A DNA stretch of 64,000 bases from Pseudoips prasinana (Eukaryota; Arthropoda; Insecta; Lepidoptera; Nolidae). Position 1 is the stretch's first letter; each line of letters starts with the position of its first letter. Made by a program: the position numbers and the translations under genes. Where the stretch lies: the NCBI GenBank assembly GCA_951640165.1, contig OX621260.1, forward strand, positions 23,144,001-23,208,000. The letters are read 5' to 3'. Below the pieces are notes generated by a model, which was given only the letters and a program-made list of their open reading frames with translations, made no database searches and had not been told where the DNA came from. Below, one piece after another: positions 19,831-30,109 of this stretch.

Positions 19831-21207
19831 CAAATAAATTATACTAAGGAACTGTGATATAAATATATTGCATACCAAGTACTTAGTATGACTTCACAAA
19901 TAAACGGATGTTAATAAATTATTTATTTTTTAATACCCAAGTGCTGAATAAATTTTCATTACTGCATTTCATACATCTTTTTGGTATGTGGTTGCCGTAG
20001 TTTTGACTGTTGTAACACCCGGCGCATAACTCGAGTAAGTAGTTGGCATATGCCCATACACGATGAGCACTGGCTTCTTCTTTTCTCTTACTTGAAATGT
20101 CTTTGGGATTCTATAAGGTGAATTCACTAAGCTGGAAATATCCCTAATAAATACTAATTTAGGTCTACCCTTAAAGTCACGTGCAGGAGGTAGGTACTTT
20201 TCCCTCGAAGCATTAAAGAGAATATAACAAACTACGTTTATTGAGCATAAGCATTATTTTTGAAATGAAAACTTATTTAGCAGCGTTGTGCACTTTTAGG
20301 GATGGGTAAAAAATTTTGAATAAATCGAAAATTCGTAGGACGGTCTATTTTTTAATTGACACTCACATGGCCGCAGCATTTTTGAAATGAAAACTTCTTT
20401 AGCGGCGTTGTGCACTTATTTTTTAATTATGTTAGATTTTATACAGCCGACTGACCTAACGATATGTACTTCTAATTTTAAAATTTATTCCTACCATAGG
20501 GAGGGAAGCAATTACTATGAGTCTTTATCGCCCAAAGGTGGGAAGTAGTACCTATCTTCCACTCGGATCAAATAAACACTAAATTCCGAGTATGAAAAAT
20601 GAAAAAATAGATTTCACTTCTATCGGCAGTCTCCAAAGACAGCCCGCGTGTTTTTTTCGGAATAGTCGTCATTGCAATATCAAATAGTATTACTAATGTG
20701 TTGTGTGCACTCACTTGGAATAGCTTTTTTTTTACTCTTACAACACTCTTTTAAATAATATTATGATCTCGATTGCACGTATACCAGCATATTTTTATGA
20801 ATTGTTGTGTAGTCGAAAATAAACTGTTCTCTTTTTAAATATTTTAGTGTTTGTCTACGGCGTCGTTTCTATGAAAATTATGTTTATACAAGTTCGAGTC
20901 ACTGCGCGTCGAAATAACGAATACGTTCTGTATAGATATGATTATTTTAGATAAGTATATAGGCTCTTATAGAACCTGTGGTTCCTAAGGTATCTTGTGA
21001 ATCCGTTCGTCTGTCACAGCAGTATATGCACATAAACTATTTTAATCTATAGATTTTAAACTGAAACCAAACAGTCGCGTCGGAATCTCGATTTCTTAAA
21101 AAACTACTTTTAGGTTACTTCCTACATCCTAGCTAGCTATACTTAGCTAAAATTTTCTGTGTTTTGCTAAATTTTTCATGGAATTTACTCTGTTATGTTA
21201 TTATTTT
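19831..21207. other. No gene; one 45-bp direct repeat
   Basis: No supported ORF. Two copies of 'tttttgaaatgaaaactt' followed by 'agcgttgtgcactt' / 'gcgttgtgcactt' sit at about 20250-20300 and 20375-20420. The rest is A+T-rich and unrecognised. Confidence 0.5.
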
Positions 21208-21340
21208 GGGCAGGCCCCTTACAACATGGACCGATGATATTGCGAGAGTCGCTGGAAGCAGTTGGATACAAGTGGCGCAGGGCTGGTAATTGTGGAGGAC
21301 TGGAGTCGTCGGATATGCTGATGATGATGATGATTATTGA
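21208..21340 (+). pseudogene. RTE 3'-end fragment
   Basis: Contains 'gggcaggccccttacaacat' and the terminal region, then a run of gatgat repeats. It covers roughly the last 40 codons of the RTE ORF with mutations. Confidence 0.65.
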
Positions 21341-21360
21341 TTTATATATGTCTAATATTA

Positions 21361-22642
21361 GGTCTTTACCTATGAAATTGCCGTTCTGCAGTACTGGCCA
21401 TTTCAAATCAAAATAATTTTTGTTTGGCTAAGAATTCTAATTTCAAATTAATTTTATTTTAAAAACATGGATTCTTTTTTCCAAAAGTAGTCATTTCTTT
21501 ATTGATTAGTGTTACATTTTCATCGCATTTCAATCTTTTTCGTCATCATGGATACGTTAAAAATTCGAGTAATTATGGAATATGAGTACCGTCGTGGCAG
21601 CAACGCGGCACAAGCGGCACGCAACATCAACGACGTTTACGGAGCTAACACTACAAACCAACGCACCACCTGTTATTGGTTTGCTCGCTTCCGTTCTGGA
21701 AATTTCGACCTGAAAAATGAACCTCGCGGTCGTCCGAAGACTTTGGTCGACAATGACGAATTAAAGGCGGTTGTGGAAGCTGATGATACACAATCTACGG
21801 CTGAATTAGCAGCAGCTTTCGACGTTAGCGTCAAAACAATATTGGTCCATTTGCGTCAAATTGGCAAGGTAAAAAAGCTTGACAAATGGGTGCCCCACGA
21901 ACTCAATGATCGCCAGCGCGAAGTACGCGTCGAGACGTGCCTTGCACTGCTCAACAGACACACAAATGAAGGAATTTTGAACCGCATTGTTACCTGCGAT
22001 GAAAAATGGATTCTGTTTGATAACCGCAAGCGCTCAGCAAGTTGGTTGGATCCTGGTTCAGCACCTAAACAATGCCCTAAACGAAAACTTACCCCTAGAA
22101 AAGTGATGGTCACTGTTTGGTGGTCTAGCGCCGGTGTGATTCATCACAGCTTCTTACCAAACGGGGTGAGCATTACTGCAGATGTGTACTGTGAAGAACT
22201 GAGCACAATGATGGAGAAGCTGGCGCATCTCCAACCAGCATTGGTCAATCGCTCGTCTCCGCTGCTCCTGCACGACAACGCGCGACCTCATACTGCACAG
22301 CAGACGGTCTCCAAGTTGCAAGAACTGGGGTTGGAAGCTCTCCGTCATCCGCCCTACTCACCAGACCTTGCGCCTACAGACTACTACTTTTTCCAGAATT
22401 TGGATAACTTCTTGGCGGGAAAAAAATTCAATACCCGAGAGGCAGTACAAAATGCCTTTGAAGAATTTGTTGCCTCCCGTCCAGCTGATTTCTTTAAGAA
22501 GGGCATCAATAAACTGCCACTGCGATGGCAAAGATGCATTGATTGCATGGGTGATTACTTCGATTAATACAAATAAAAAAATTCATGAAAAAAATTCGTT
22601 TAAATTTTTTCATACAAAACGGCAATTTCATAGGTAAAGACC
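21361..22642 (+). mobile_element. Complete mariner transposon, copy 2
   Basis: 1282 bp with TA at 21359-21360 and 22643-22644 and the same about 25-bp terminal inverted repeats as copy 1. Orientation is opposite to copy 1. The two enclose 4850 bp. Confidence 0.93.
21548..22567 (+). CDS. Mariner DD34D transposase, intact, identical to the 15304-16323 copy
   Basis: 339 codons from ATG. Every residue matches the transposase of the inverted copy at 15304-16323, including D151, D243 and D278 and the 'YSPDLAPTDYY' signature. The untranslated sequence that I compared base by base between TIR and ORF is also identical. This points to transposition very recently on an evolutionary scale, or to gene conversion between the copies. 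Confidence 0.95.
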   Translation: MDTLKIRVIMEYEYRRGSNAAQAARNINDVYGANTTNQRTTCYWFARFRSGNFDLKNEPRGRPKTLVDNDELKAVVEADDTQSTAELAAAFDVSVKTILVHLRQIGKVKKLDKWVPHELNDRQREVRVETCLALLNRHTNEGILNRIVTCDEKWILFDNRKRSASWLDPGSAPKQCPKRKLTPRKVMVTVWWSSAGVIHHSFLPNGVSITADVYCEELSTMMEKLAHLQPALVNRSSPLLLHDNARPHTAQQTVSKLQELGLEALRHPPYSPDLAPTDYYFFQNLDNFLAGKKFNTREAVQNAFEEFVASRPADFFKKGINKLPLRWQRCIDCMGDYFD

Positions 22643-22822
22643 TATTATTTTCTGTAAAGAAATATAAACATGGCAAAGTGAGCAGCATAAAAACAGAAAT
22701 TAAAATATTAGGCACCTGCGCTGAGTAAAAACACCGAGTTAATTTGATGTGATTGACATTGCGCAGTGAACGTGTACCTAAATGCCATTTTCTTATTGTT
22801 ACATTTTATTAGCCTATTTTAT

Positions 22823-23165
22823 TGCTTCGATGTCTAGCGGTAGCATCAACCGCAGATAATGAGGTCCTGGGTTCAAATCCCAGGTAGGGCTAACAGGCGA
22901 TTATGGAAATTTTCTGTAAAGAACATCTCATTATAAGCTCGAAGTCTGGGATTTGGCAGTATATCACCCCTGTGCCGCTTGGATAATTAAGCCGTCGGTC
23001 TTGGCCCTGATCTCTTTCCGGTCGTGTCGCTAGTCGTCCCATCGGATCATGAGAGTGATGGAACAGAAAGTGCCCCTGTGTTTGCGCACACACTTGTGCA
23101 CTATAATATGTCCCGCACAGATGGCTAGTCTCCATTGAGACTGGCCACGTGACCTTAACTCGAAT
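22823..23165 (+). repeat. SINE-C
   Basis: tRNA-like head 'gatgtctagcggtagcatca' with B box 'gggttcaaatccc', then 'ctcgaagtctgggatttggc' and 'cgtcccatcggatcatgaga', ending near 'ctggccacgtgacc'. About 340 bp. Confidence 0.8.
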
Positions 23166-23199
23166 TGAAGCAATGTAACATTTAGGTATATAATATAAT

Positions 23200-23443
23200 A
23201 ATATCTCGGGACAATGTCACACATCATCCTAGCTCCAAACTTAGCAAAGCTTGTACTATGGGTACCAGGCGACGATATACATACTTATATAGATAGATAA
23301 ATACTTTTATACATAGAAAACATCCATGACTCAGAAACAAATATTCGTGCTCATCACACAAATATTTGCACTTACCGGGATTCGAACCCAGGGCCACCAG
23401 CTTCGTAGGCAGGAGCACTACCAACTAGGCTACGGTGACCGTC
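23200..23443 (-). repeat. SINE-A, antisense
   Basis: The family here called SINE-A. On the minus strand the tRNA-derived head is 'ggtcaccgtagcctagttgg' with B box 'ggttcgaatcc'. It is followed by 'cacgaatatttgtttctgag', 'atagtacaagctttgctaag' and a terminal (TTA)-type tail. About 245 bp. Confidence 0.85.
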
Positions 23444-23717
23444 ATCGTATTACTTGAATAACATTACCTTCAAGGTTTGTTTCTAGTTCAATTCCAATTA
23501 AGTGTCAACTTTACTGGCAGCCAGAAGAAATTGATACCGACACATAAAATTTAGATTTACGCCTTCCAGCGCTCTAATACTAAAACATGTTCATTTGATA
23601 TCTTAGATTCAGTGAGACTGCGAACCACAAAAACCACAATAAGATAAGATCACTACCTACTCTTTATTTCACACTAATTACAGAGAAAACTATAGGAAAT
23701 ATTGAAAGAAAATTATA

Positions 23718-23852
23718 CAGACGCCAGCACAACCAGCTACCACAATCTGTCAAATTTCTTTTATAGATTTTCAACTTTATCACATAAGCATAAGGTTCAC
23801 TTTCAATTGAGGAAAATTGACAGATTAGAGTAGCTTGATGTGCTGGCGTCTG
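23718..23852. mobile_element. Hairpin MITE family H, copy 2
   Basis: 135 bp from CAGACGCC to GGCGTCTG, TA on both sides (23716-23717, 23853-23854). Confidence 0.85.
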
Positions 23853-23854
23853 TA

Positions 23855-23940
23855 CAAAGGCGGTCTTATCGCAGTCAGCGATCTCTTCCAGACAGCCTTT
23901 GGATGGATAAGAAGTAATAAAAATACAGCAAGATAAGGGT
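23855..23940 (-). repeat. LINE 3' UTR fragment, family F
   Basis: 'aaggcggtcttatcgcagtc' then 'ctcttccagacagcctttgg'. It directly abuts MITE H copy 2, so the MITE probably landed in this LINE tail. Confidence 0.55.
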
Positions 23941-23964
23941 TGTGTAAGTAGTAATTAAAATTAA

Positions 23965-24110
23965 CTCGTCTAGTGGTTAGTGATACTGACTAAGCCAGAG
24001 GACATAGGTTTGATTCCCATCCGGAACAAATCTTTGAATTCTTAATAGGCTAATTCTGTAGCGTTTGCTATGTGTCTATAATTGTTTTTGCGGCAGCGGG
24101 GTATACATAT
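23965..24110 (+). repeat. Degenerate tRNA-derived SINE
   Basis: tRNA-like head 'tcgtctagtggttagtga' with B box 'ggtttgattcc', then an unrecognised body to about 24110. Confidence 0.45.
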
Positions 24111-24440
24111 TTAGAAAGAAAGAAGAAAGAAAATGTTTTTATTGAACACATACACACACACATTGAAATAAAGTTTGAACAAATCTTATATTTACTTACA
24201 TACTACCATAAAACTTAACATAATTAAAAAAAAAACGTTAAAAAGAAACAAATAACAGGGTATAATTAAGATATAATGTGTTCAATTGGGAGGCAGCTCA
24301 GCACACTGTTACAGCCAGAGCCCAACTGCAACGCTGATTTTCAGCTACTTACCATGATGAGTCACAGAAGTGCAAATCAGTTTTTGCTTCATATAAACTA
24401 TAGACACTTAAGCATAGATACAATAAAAAGAAAATTTTAA
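24111..24440 (-). repeat. LINE 3' end with GAAA-type tail, antisense
   Basis: Starts with 'gaaagaaagaagaaagaaaa' then 'tgtttttattgaacacatac'. This is an antisense LINE tail related to the insertion at 62455. No intact ORF. Confidence 0.5.
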
Positions 24441-24458
24441 AGTATAAAATACAATACA

Positions 24459-24539
24459 CACTACACACACACACAATTAACAGTAAAACGATGTTGTTTT
24501 TACATCGTTTTACTGTTAATTGTGTGTGTGTGTGTAGTG
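24459..24539. repeat. Palindrome ending in CA/TG microsatellite
   Basis: The arms contain 'aattaacagtaaaacgatg' and its exact complement 'catcgttttactgttaatt' around a loop of about 9 nt. They extend into (CA)n on the left and (GT)n on the right, closed by 'cacta' / 'tagtg'. Confidence 0.88.
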
Positions 24540-24614
24540 CTCCCTCTTTTTATCAACTTAAATTATACTGCTACCTACCTAAGAATATTCATTTTAAGAA
24601 TATTAATTACATAA

Positions 24615-24910
24615 AATATTCAATAAATTACCAGATGACATTAAAAAATTAACTATAACGCTATTTAAAAAATGTCTAAACAAGTTTTTGGTTGATTAAT
24701 GTTATTATACAATTAATGATTTCCTAATAGATAATATCGATATGAATAATTTTATTGACATTTTCCACTGAATTATATTGTATTTTAGTATTGTAATATT
24801 AAATATTTGCACGCCTTGTTATGGCAAAATATAGAGATACCTACTAACCCTATTCTGTAACAACATTATGTACTGACCTATATTGCAAATAAAATAATAT
24901 GATTTGATTT
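24615..24910 (+). pseudogene. 5'-truncated LINE, last codons of RT ORF plus 3' UTR
   Basis: 'NKLPDDIKKLTITLFKKCLN' then 'KFLVD' and a stop is the usual C-terminus of jockey/CR1-like reverse transcriptase ORFs. The 3' UTR contains 'gcacgccttgttatggc' and ends in an AT-rich tail near 24910. Confidence 0.65.
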
Positions 24911-25049
24911 AAGAGTGAATCTGAATTTGCCTTGACCGCCTAGGTATCTACTTCACCTCCACTTCCCTGGACAACGTAACAAAATATCCCTATCCTATTT
25001 CAAAAGATGCTCTAAATGTATATCAGATACATAGTTAGACCTATACTTA

Positions 25050-25416
25050 ATGATGATGTCCTCCCGACCGAATTTCGGCCACGGCGGCCAGTCTTAACGG
25101 AGACTAGCCAATTGCGCAGGACATATTATAGTGCACAAGTGTGTGCGCAAACACAGGGGCACTTTCTATTCCATCACTCTCATGATCCGATGGGACGCCT
25201 AGCGACACGACCGGAAAGAGGTCAGGTACAGGACCGACGGCTTTACGTGCTCTCCGAGGCACGGGGGTGTAATACTGCAACTTCCAGACTTCGGGCTGAT
25301 ACTGAGAAATTACTTTTTACGGAAAAATCCCAAAATCACTTTTTGGCTCGACCTGGGATTTGAACCCAGGACCTCATTATCTGCGGTTGAACACGCTACC
25401 GCTAGACCAACGAGGC
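25050..25416 (-). repeat. SINE-C, antisense, full length
   Basis: Complete copy. The head ('gcctcgttggtctagcggta') is at the right end and the 'ggccgaaattcggtcgggag' end at left. About 367 bp. Confidence 0.85.
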
Positions 25417-25627
25417 AGTCAACTTACTTAATATAGTTGATTGGAAGATAGTAACGGGTAACCCACGTAATTAATTTTATGTTGGATTCGGCCAACCGTT
25501 TCAACTTCTTCAGGAAGTCATCTTCAGGGCGCATGCGACCCGCACGACGTCTCGTCCCACGCGCGGGTTGTGACAGGGCGGGTGAGTGCGTTCGGGTGAG
25601 ATTTCCTATGTGTATCTGCGTTTTTTT

Positions 25628-25860
25628 TTTTATATCTGAGGGCGACAAACGAGCAAGTGGGTCACCTGATGGTAAGTGATCACCGCCGCCCATGGACACT
25701 CGCAACATCAGAGGTGTCGCGGGTGCGTTGCCGGCCTTTAAAAGTCAGCAAACAAGTTTTGCTGACCCTTCCTCCCACCCCAATGAGCTCTGGCGACCTT
25801 ACTCACACTCGGAAACACAATATTAAAATTAGTAATGTTATTATTAAGGAGTGTCTTCTG
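25628..25860 (+). repeat. Dispersed repeat family I
   Basis: 'gggcgacaaacgagcaagtg', 'cacctgatggtaagtgatca', 'ccgcccatggacactcgcaa' and a tail with 'ttattaaggagtgtcttctg'. This is a repeat I recognise as widespread in lepidopterans. Related pieces lie at 40707-40880 and 35640-35690. Confidence 0.6.
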
Positions 25861-26500
25861 TAAGGCGTATCATCGTTGTCAGCGTCTTCTGGTTGGGGAA
25901 CACGCAGAGCCGTGTGGTATGAGCTGATGATGTCGGTGCTTAGGGTGAGACTGTCATCAAAGTAGGGTCTTTGGAATGGGCCACGGTTGTAGTATAGCTG
26001 TCAGCTTATTTCTAAACTTAACCGTGATACCGGCTCGCCCATTCCTGCTACGTGGAAATTGGTACTACTAAAAAGCAAAGCTTATTTTTTCAAGCCACAT
26101 TAAAGCCTTCCACAATCTGAACAATAACATTCGACGGAATCTTTGTCGCCGGACACGGTTTAGTTAAGAAATTCTACTTTTTCTTTCCTTTACAGAAGCA
26201 ACGTCACAGGATGAAATGGAAAAAATACAAAAATCTCAAGGACTATAATAACTTTTCTGAGTGTAGATCAACCTTTAAAAGCATATGCAAATTGTGCTTT
26301 TCAGCTTACATGTATTCGGTTGAAGATAATATCACAACTAATATTTACCTCTAATTATAATTTTCCCTAGAGGCTTAGAAAGATTTCGCTTGCTCGAGGC
26401 AGGTTAGGCTTCGCCATAATTTCCAAGTTCTTTCTGTTTGCCTACTCCTTTGAGGCTGAATATTTATAATAGGTATACGTAACACAAATAATAATACCTT
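25861..26500. other. Unassigned; weak minus-strand coding signal
   Basis: A minus-strand frame (about 25999 down to 25861) reads 'YYNRGPFQRPYFDDSLTLST' and on for about 45 codons before running into repeat I. The rest of the interval shows nothing recognisable. Not called as a gene. Confidence 0.25.
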
Positions 26501-26735
26501 AATACAGACAGAACCATTCAGACAATATGTAGTCAAATATAGCTAAAACTATAAATTTCATAAAAACATAATCTCTTTGACAATGACGTATACAAGCTAG
26601 CTAAATATCATTGGTATTATAAAATAAATTTTATAAATGTTTTCTTAGGTACCTACCATCCGTGTACCTAAATATCTATGTATTTACAAGCGCTTTTTTT
26701 AAAGTCTACGTAATATAAATACTTGCAGGCTTTTA
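26501..26735 (+). repeat. LINE 3' UTR repeat (family P)
   Basis: 'gacagaaccattcagacaat' through 'tacaagcgcttttttt' to 'aagtctacgtaatataaata'. The same unit occurs antisense at 49483-49762. Confidence 0.55.
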
Positions 26736-26815
26736 AAAAACTAAACAGTCTAACCTATTTATGAAACTGTAATCATACATAATATTAATACGAGAAGCAA
26801 AATCTTTAGCGATAA

Positions 26816-27118
26816 GGCATCGTTCACACCAAACGTATTGTCCGCCGCAGACTGTGAGTATGCTCACTGTCTGACGCCGCAAAAACACGATGGCATCGCA
26901 TCCAGTTCGCGGGAAAATATCAAGCCAACTGATCGCGTTCGCTTCATGTCGCGCCGCTCCGCACCGCGCCGCACGCGCGTTAAGTCACGTATGACACTTC
27001 AATAGGTTTCTACTGTTTGTTGTTTTAGCTTCGCTTTCGCGCTTCGCTTCGCGTTTGCGTCTAGATCGCTCACGCGTCACAGTCAGCGGCCGACAATACG
27101 TTTGGTATGAACGATGCC
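26816..27118. mobile_element. MITE with TAA target duplication (PIF/Harbinger-like)
   Basis: 303 bp with terminal inverted repeats beginning 'ggcatcgttcacaccaaacg' (the right end differs by one base). TAA occurs on both sides (26813-26815, 27119-27121). The interior is G+C-rich with CGC-rich short repeats and no ORF. TSD length and sequence fit a PIF/Harbinger-derived MITE. Confidence 0.8.
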
Positions 27119-27220
27119 TAAGGCCGCCTATGGCAAATGACAAGTGTGAGTCTATACATGTATGTACGCATATTATTTCATTTTTGCCCTTATAAAACAT
27201 TACTGTATATTATAACAATA

Positions 27221-27698
27221 ATAATATTCTGGGACATTACTCACACACGGCCATCAGATCCCAAACTAAGCAGTGCTTGTACTATGGAAACCAGATAACT
27301 GATATAATACATATTCTAGTCATTGTCTTTTGTTAATACAAACTTATATAGATAATTACACTCATACTCAGGACAAATATCTGTTCTGGGTGGGAAACGA
27401 AATCACGACCTGGGGCTCTACCGGCTAAGTCGCCGAACATCGATTTCTTAAATGGCGTTCAAATAAATAAAGGTTAAAAATGACTTAATCAATCGTTAAA
27501 TCGGCTTCAAGGTTGACAATCGAATCCGGACCATTTATGACGTCACATGTGCTCATGGAAGCCGACTTAACGATTGATTAAGTCATTTTTTAATTATATA
27601 TATTTGAACGCCATTTAAGAAATCGATGTTCGGCGACTTAGCCGGTAGAACCCCTGCGACGTGAAAGGCAAGTATTTAACAACCACTCCAACCGGCCC
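27221..27698 (-). repeat. SINE-B split by a foldback element
   Basis: The minus-strand SINE-B tail and body lie at 27221-27411. Its head ('cgacgtgaaaggcaag..ttaacaaccactccaaccggccc') resumes at 27655. The 243-bp insertion between them is the foldback element at 27412-27654. Confidence 0.8.
27412..27654. mobile_element. Foldback element, about 98-bp inverted arms
   Basis: Left arm ('ggggctctaccggctaagtc...') and right arm ('...gacttagccggtagaacccc') are inverted copies with few mismatches. They flank a spacer of about 45 nt containing 'tgacgtcacatgtgctcatg'. A one-armed relative ('aagtcggcggtcatcgtgat', 'ggcgttcgaataaaaggttt') is at about 9755-9830. Confidence 0.85.
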
Positions 27699-27779
27699 AT
27701 CAATCGAAATAATTTGGCATAATGATAACTCTTTCATGTATAAAGAAATACAGTAGGTAATAGTTGATACCTAAATGTA

Positions 27780-27914
27780 CAGACGCCAGCACATCCAGTT
27801 ACCCTAATCTGTCAAATTTCTTTTATAGATTTCCAACTTTATCATAAAATCATATGGTTCACTTTCAATTGGGGAAATTTGACAGATTGGGGTAACTGGA
27901 TGTGCTGGCGTCTG
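27780..27914. mobile_element. Hairpin MITE family H, copy 3
   Basis: 135 bp, TA on both sides, with the two halves almost perfectly complementary. This is the cleanest copy in the window. Confidence 0.9.
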
Positions 27915-28209
27915 TACCTATCGTATGTTATCAGAAAGTAATTAATAAGATAAATATAATAAAGTAGATATCCTATTATTATTATCAATATACCCACACG
28001 AGGATCACGCAAAATAAATTAGGTACTCCTTACTAATTTGTTTGATACTGCTGCCGAGTCTGTTTACCACAGAACTAAATTACATCTCTTTCTAATATAG
28101 CTCGTATGACAAGAACAGGGCATAACATAGAACTGTCAAATAACTAAAACTGCTTATAATACGCGTACCGGGCCCATAATTGGTTGATAGATTCGAACGT
28201 ATTTTGTTT

Positions 28210-28475
28210 TCTGCTCTTTTTTTAAGGTTTCGTACCCCAAGGGTAAAACGGGACCCTATTACTAAGACTTCGCTGTCTGTCGGTCTGTCCGTCTGTCACC
28301 AGGCTGTATCTCATGTACCTACCGTGATAGTTAGAAAGCTGAAATTTTCACAGATGATGTATTGCTATTGCCGCTATAACCCCATACAAAAAACGTGAAT
28401 TTTATGCTCGTTTTAATAGATAATGTTACGGAACCCTTCGTGCGCGAGTCCGACTCGCACTTGCTAAGTTTTTTT
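28210..28475 (-). repeat. Dispersed repeat family J, antisense
   Basis: On the minus strand it runs from 'agcaagtgcgagtcggactc' through 'acatcatctgtgaaaatttc' to 'agacagcgaagtcttagtaa' and 'taggg..ccgtttta'. This is a very common insect repeat. Other pieces are at 38505, 39140 and 40390. Confidence 0.7.
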
Positions 28476-28559
28476 AAATTCCGTTTTACGGCTCTGGTTT
28501 CTTCGGCCTTATGAGCCGGCCTTATATATCTTCAGTAGTTTATGGTTTTATTATATGTT

Positions 28560-28905
28560 TTTGTCATTAAGTCAATGTCAAGTAAAGTCCGTCACAGTCA
28601 AGTCATACATAGTCCTTGTCCTACCCCAGTAAAGCAGTGGAGACTTTACTAGAGGATTCTATGGAGTTTTAGATTAAACACAGAAAATTGCAATTCATGG
28701 CAAATATGGAACTTTCCCCCACTTGCGTACATTGTCAAAGATGTTATGTCCAGAACTCCACCGTATTTACACATAAAAACTCGAATTTACACCAGTTTTT
28801 GGAGATGAAACATGCCTCGATGCATCGTTTTCTGCGTTGGCGCCAAAACTCCCTGTTTTCTGCTCAGTATTTCGCGCCAAAACTAAATGAGCACGACTAA
28901 AGATG
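28560..28905 (-). repeat. Dispersed repeat family E, copy 1
   Basis: Contains 'ccccagtaaagcagtggaga', 'gacataacatctttgacaat' (minus sense) and 'gttttggcgccaacgcagaa' (minus sense), shared with 36330-36700 and the split copy at 41872-42656. Confidence 0.65.
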
Positions 28906-29139
28906 CCCTGTCCTTTTAATAAGAATAATGTTCGAAATTTAAATGATGTTTAAAAAATTGTTTAGTTGGTGTTGTCTGGAGTACACCCCGTACTGGCAAG
29001 TTATAAACCGTCATAAAATCAGCTTAGTTTAAATAAAAAACGTATATAATATGACGGCATTTGCCACAATTCGACTCACTCGATGTTATTTTCGAGTTGT
29101 GAGTTTTTATGAAAATTGAGTTTTATATTTTAGCAGCAA

Positions 29140-29240
29140 GGTATATCGTCGCCTGGTTGGTACCCATAGTGCAAGCTTTGCTTAGTTTGGGGCTAGGATG
29201 ATCTGTGTGACATTGTCCCTAGATATTATTATTATTATTC
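29140..29240 (+). repeat. SINE-A tail fragment
   Basis: 'gtatatcgtcgcctggtt' to 'tgtgacattgtccctagata' and a (TTA)n tail. 5'-truncated. Confidence 0.8.
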
Positions 29241-29877
29241 TGCTCGTTAAGAAAATATCGATGTTAATTTAATTTTTTTGATTTTGATTTTAAATAATGA
29301 CGTTAAAAGCGATGAATCGATGGAATTACGTATGTAGAATAGAGAACTGGTTTCATTCCCGTTGCTCGTGATGATGTATGATGACCAGAAAGAATAAAAA
29401 GGAAAAAAGTTATAAAAGTATAAGATTCTATTTGTACACCAGATATGGTAGAATATTTGAGACTTTCACATTTTTGACACCTTATTGTACTAAATATATT
29501 CTTACAAATAACCTATATTCTATTCTATTCTAAGAATGTCACGTCGGTTAGTGGAATATTGTGATTAATAAATTCGAGGCTGGCGAGGAAAGTTTGTTAT
29601 TATGACAAACTTCTCTATTTCTGTTGTTCCCCCAAAATTAACCGAGAAAAGAAAATTATGTCAGTATGGCAAACTTTACTATTACCGTCGTTAAACAGTC
29701 ATCATAGTATTTGCAGAAAAGTTGTTTGGCAAAGCGTAAGTGATTCCATGTGTGTTGCAAGCATCATAAGCTACGAGAGCCTGTTTATGAACAAGCGCTG
29801 TATAACATTAGGTATAGGTATGCTTGTCTGTCGAATTGCAAGTATAAAACTTTATTGTATTAGAATGTTATTATAAA
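29241..29877. other. No recognised feature
   Basis: A+T-rich DNA with a loose direct repeat ('tatgacaaacttctctattt' and 'tatggcaaactttactatta') near 29600-29690. No ORF supported. Confidence 0.45.
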
Positions 29878-30047
29878 GTAGCTGTGCCCCGCGGTCCCAC
29901 CCGCGTTAAACTTTGCCTATGTCTTATTCGGATATATAAACTATATTACTACAAAGTTTCATCAAAATCCGTTCCATAGCTTTTGCATGAAAGAATAGCA
30001 AACATACACACTCACAAACTTTCGCCGTTATAATATTAGTGTGATTA
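29878..30047 (+). repeat. LINE 3'-end repeat, family G
   Basis: 'agctgtgccccgcggtccca' to 'ctttcgccgttataatatta'. Complete about 170-bp 3' end, just upstream of the G+C-rich promoter region. Confidence 0.75.
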
Positions 30048-30109
30048 TTAAAACCAAAACAACTATACATGTATAGGTAGTCAGTTGCAATGATTATGTT
30101 GACTTAATA

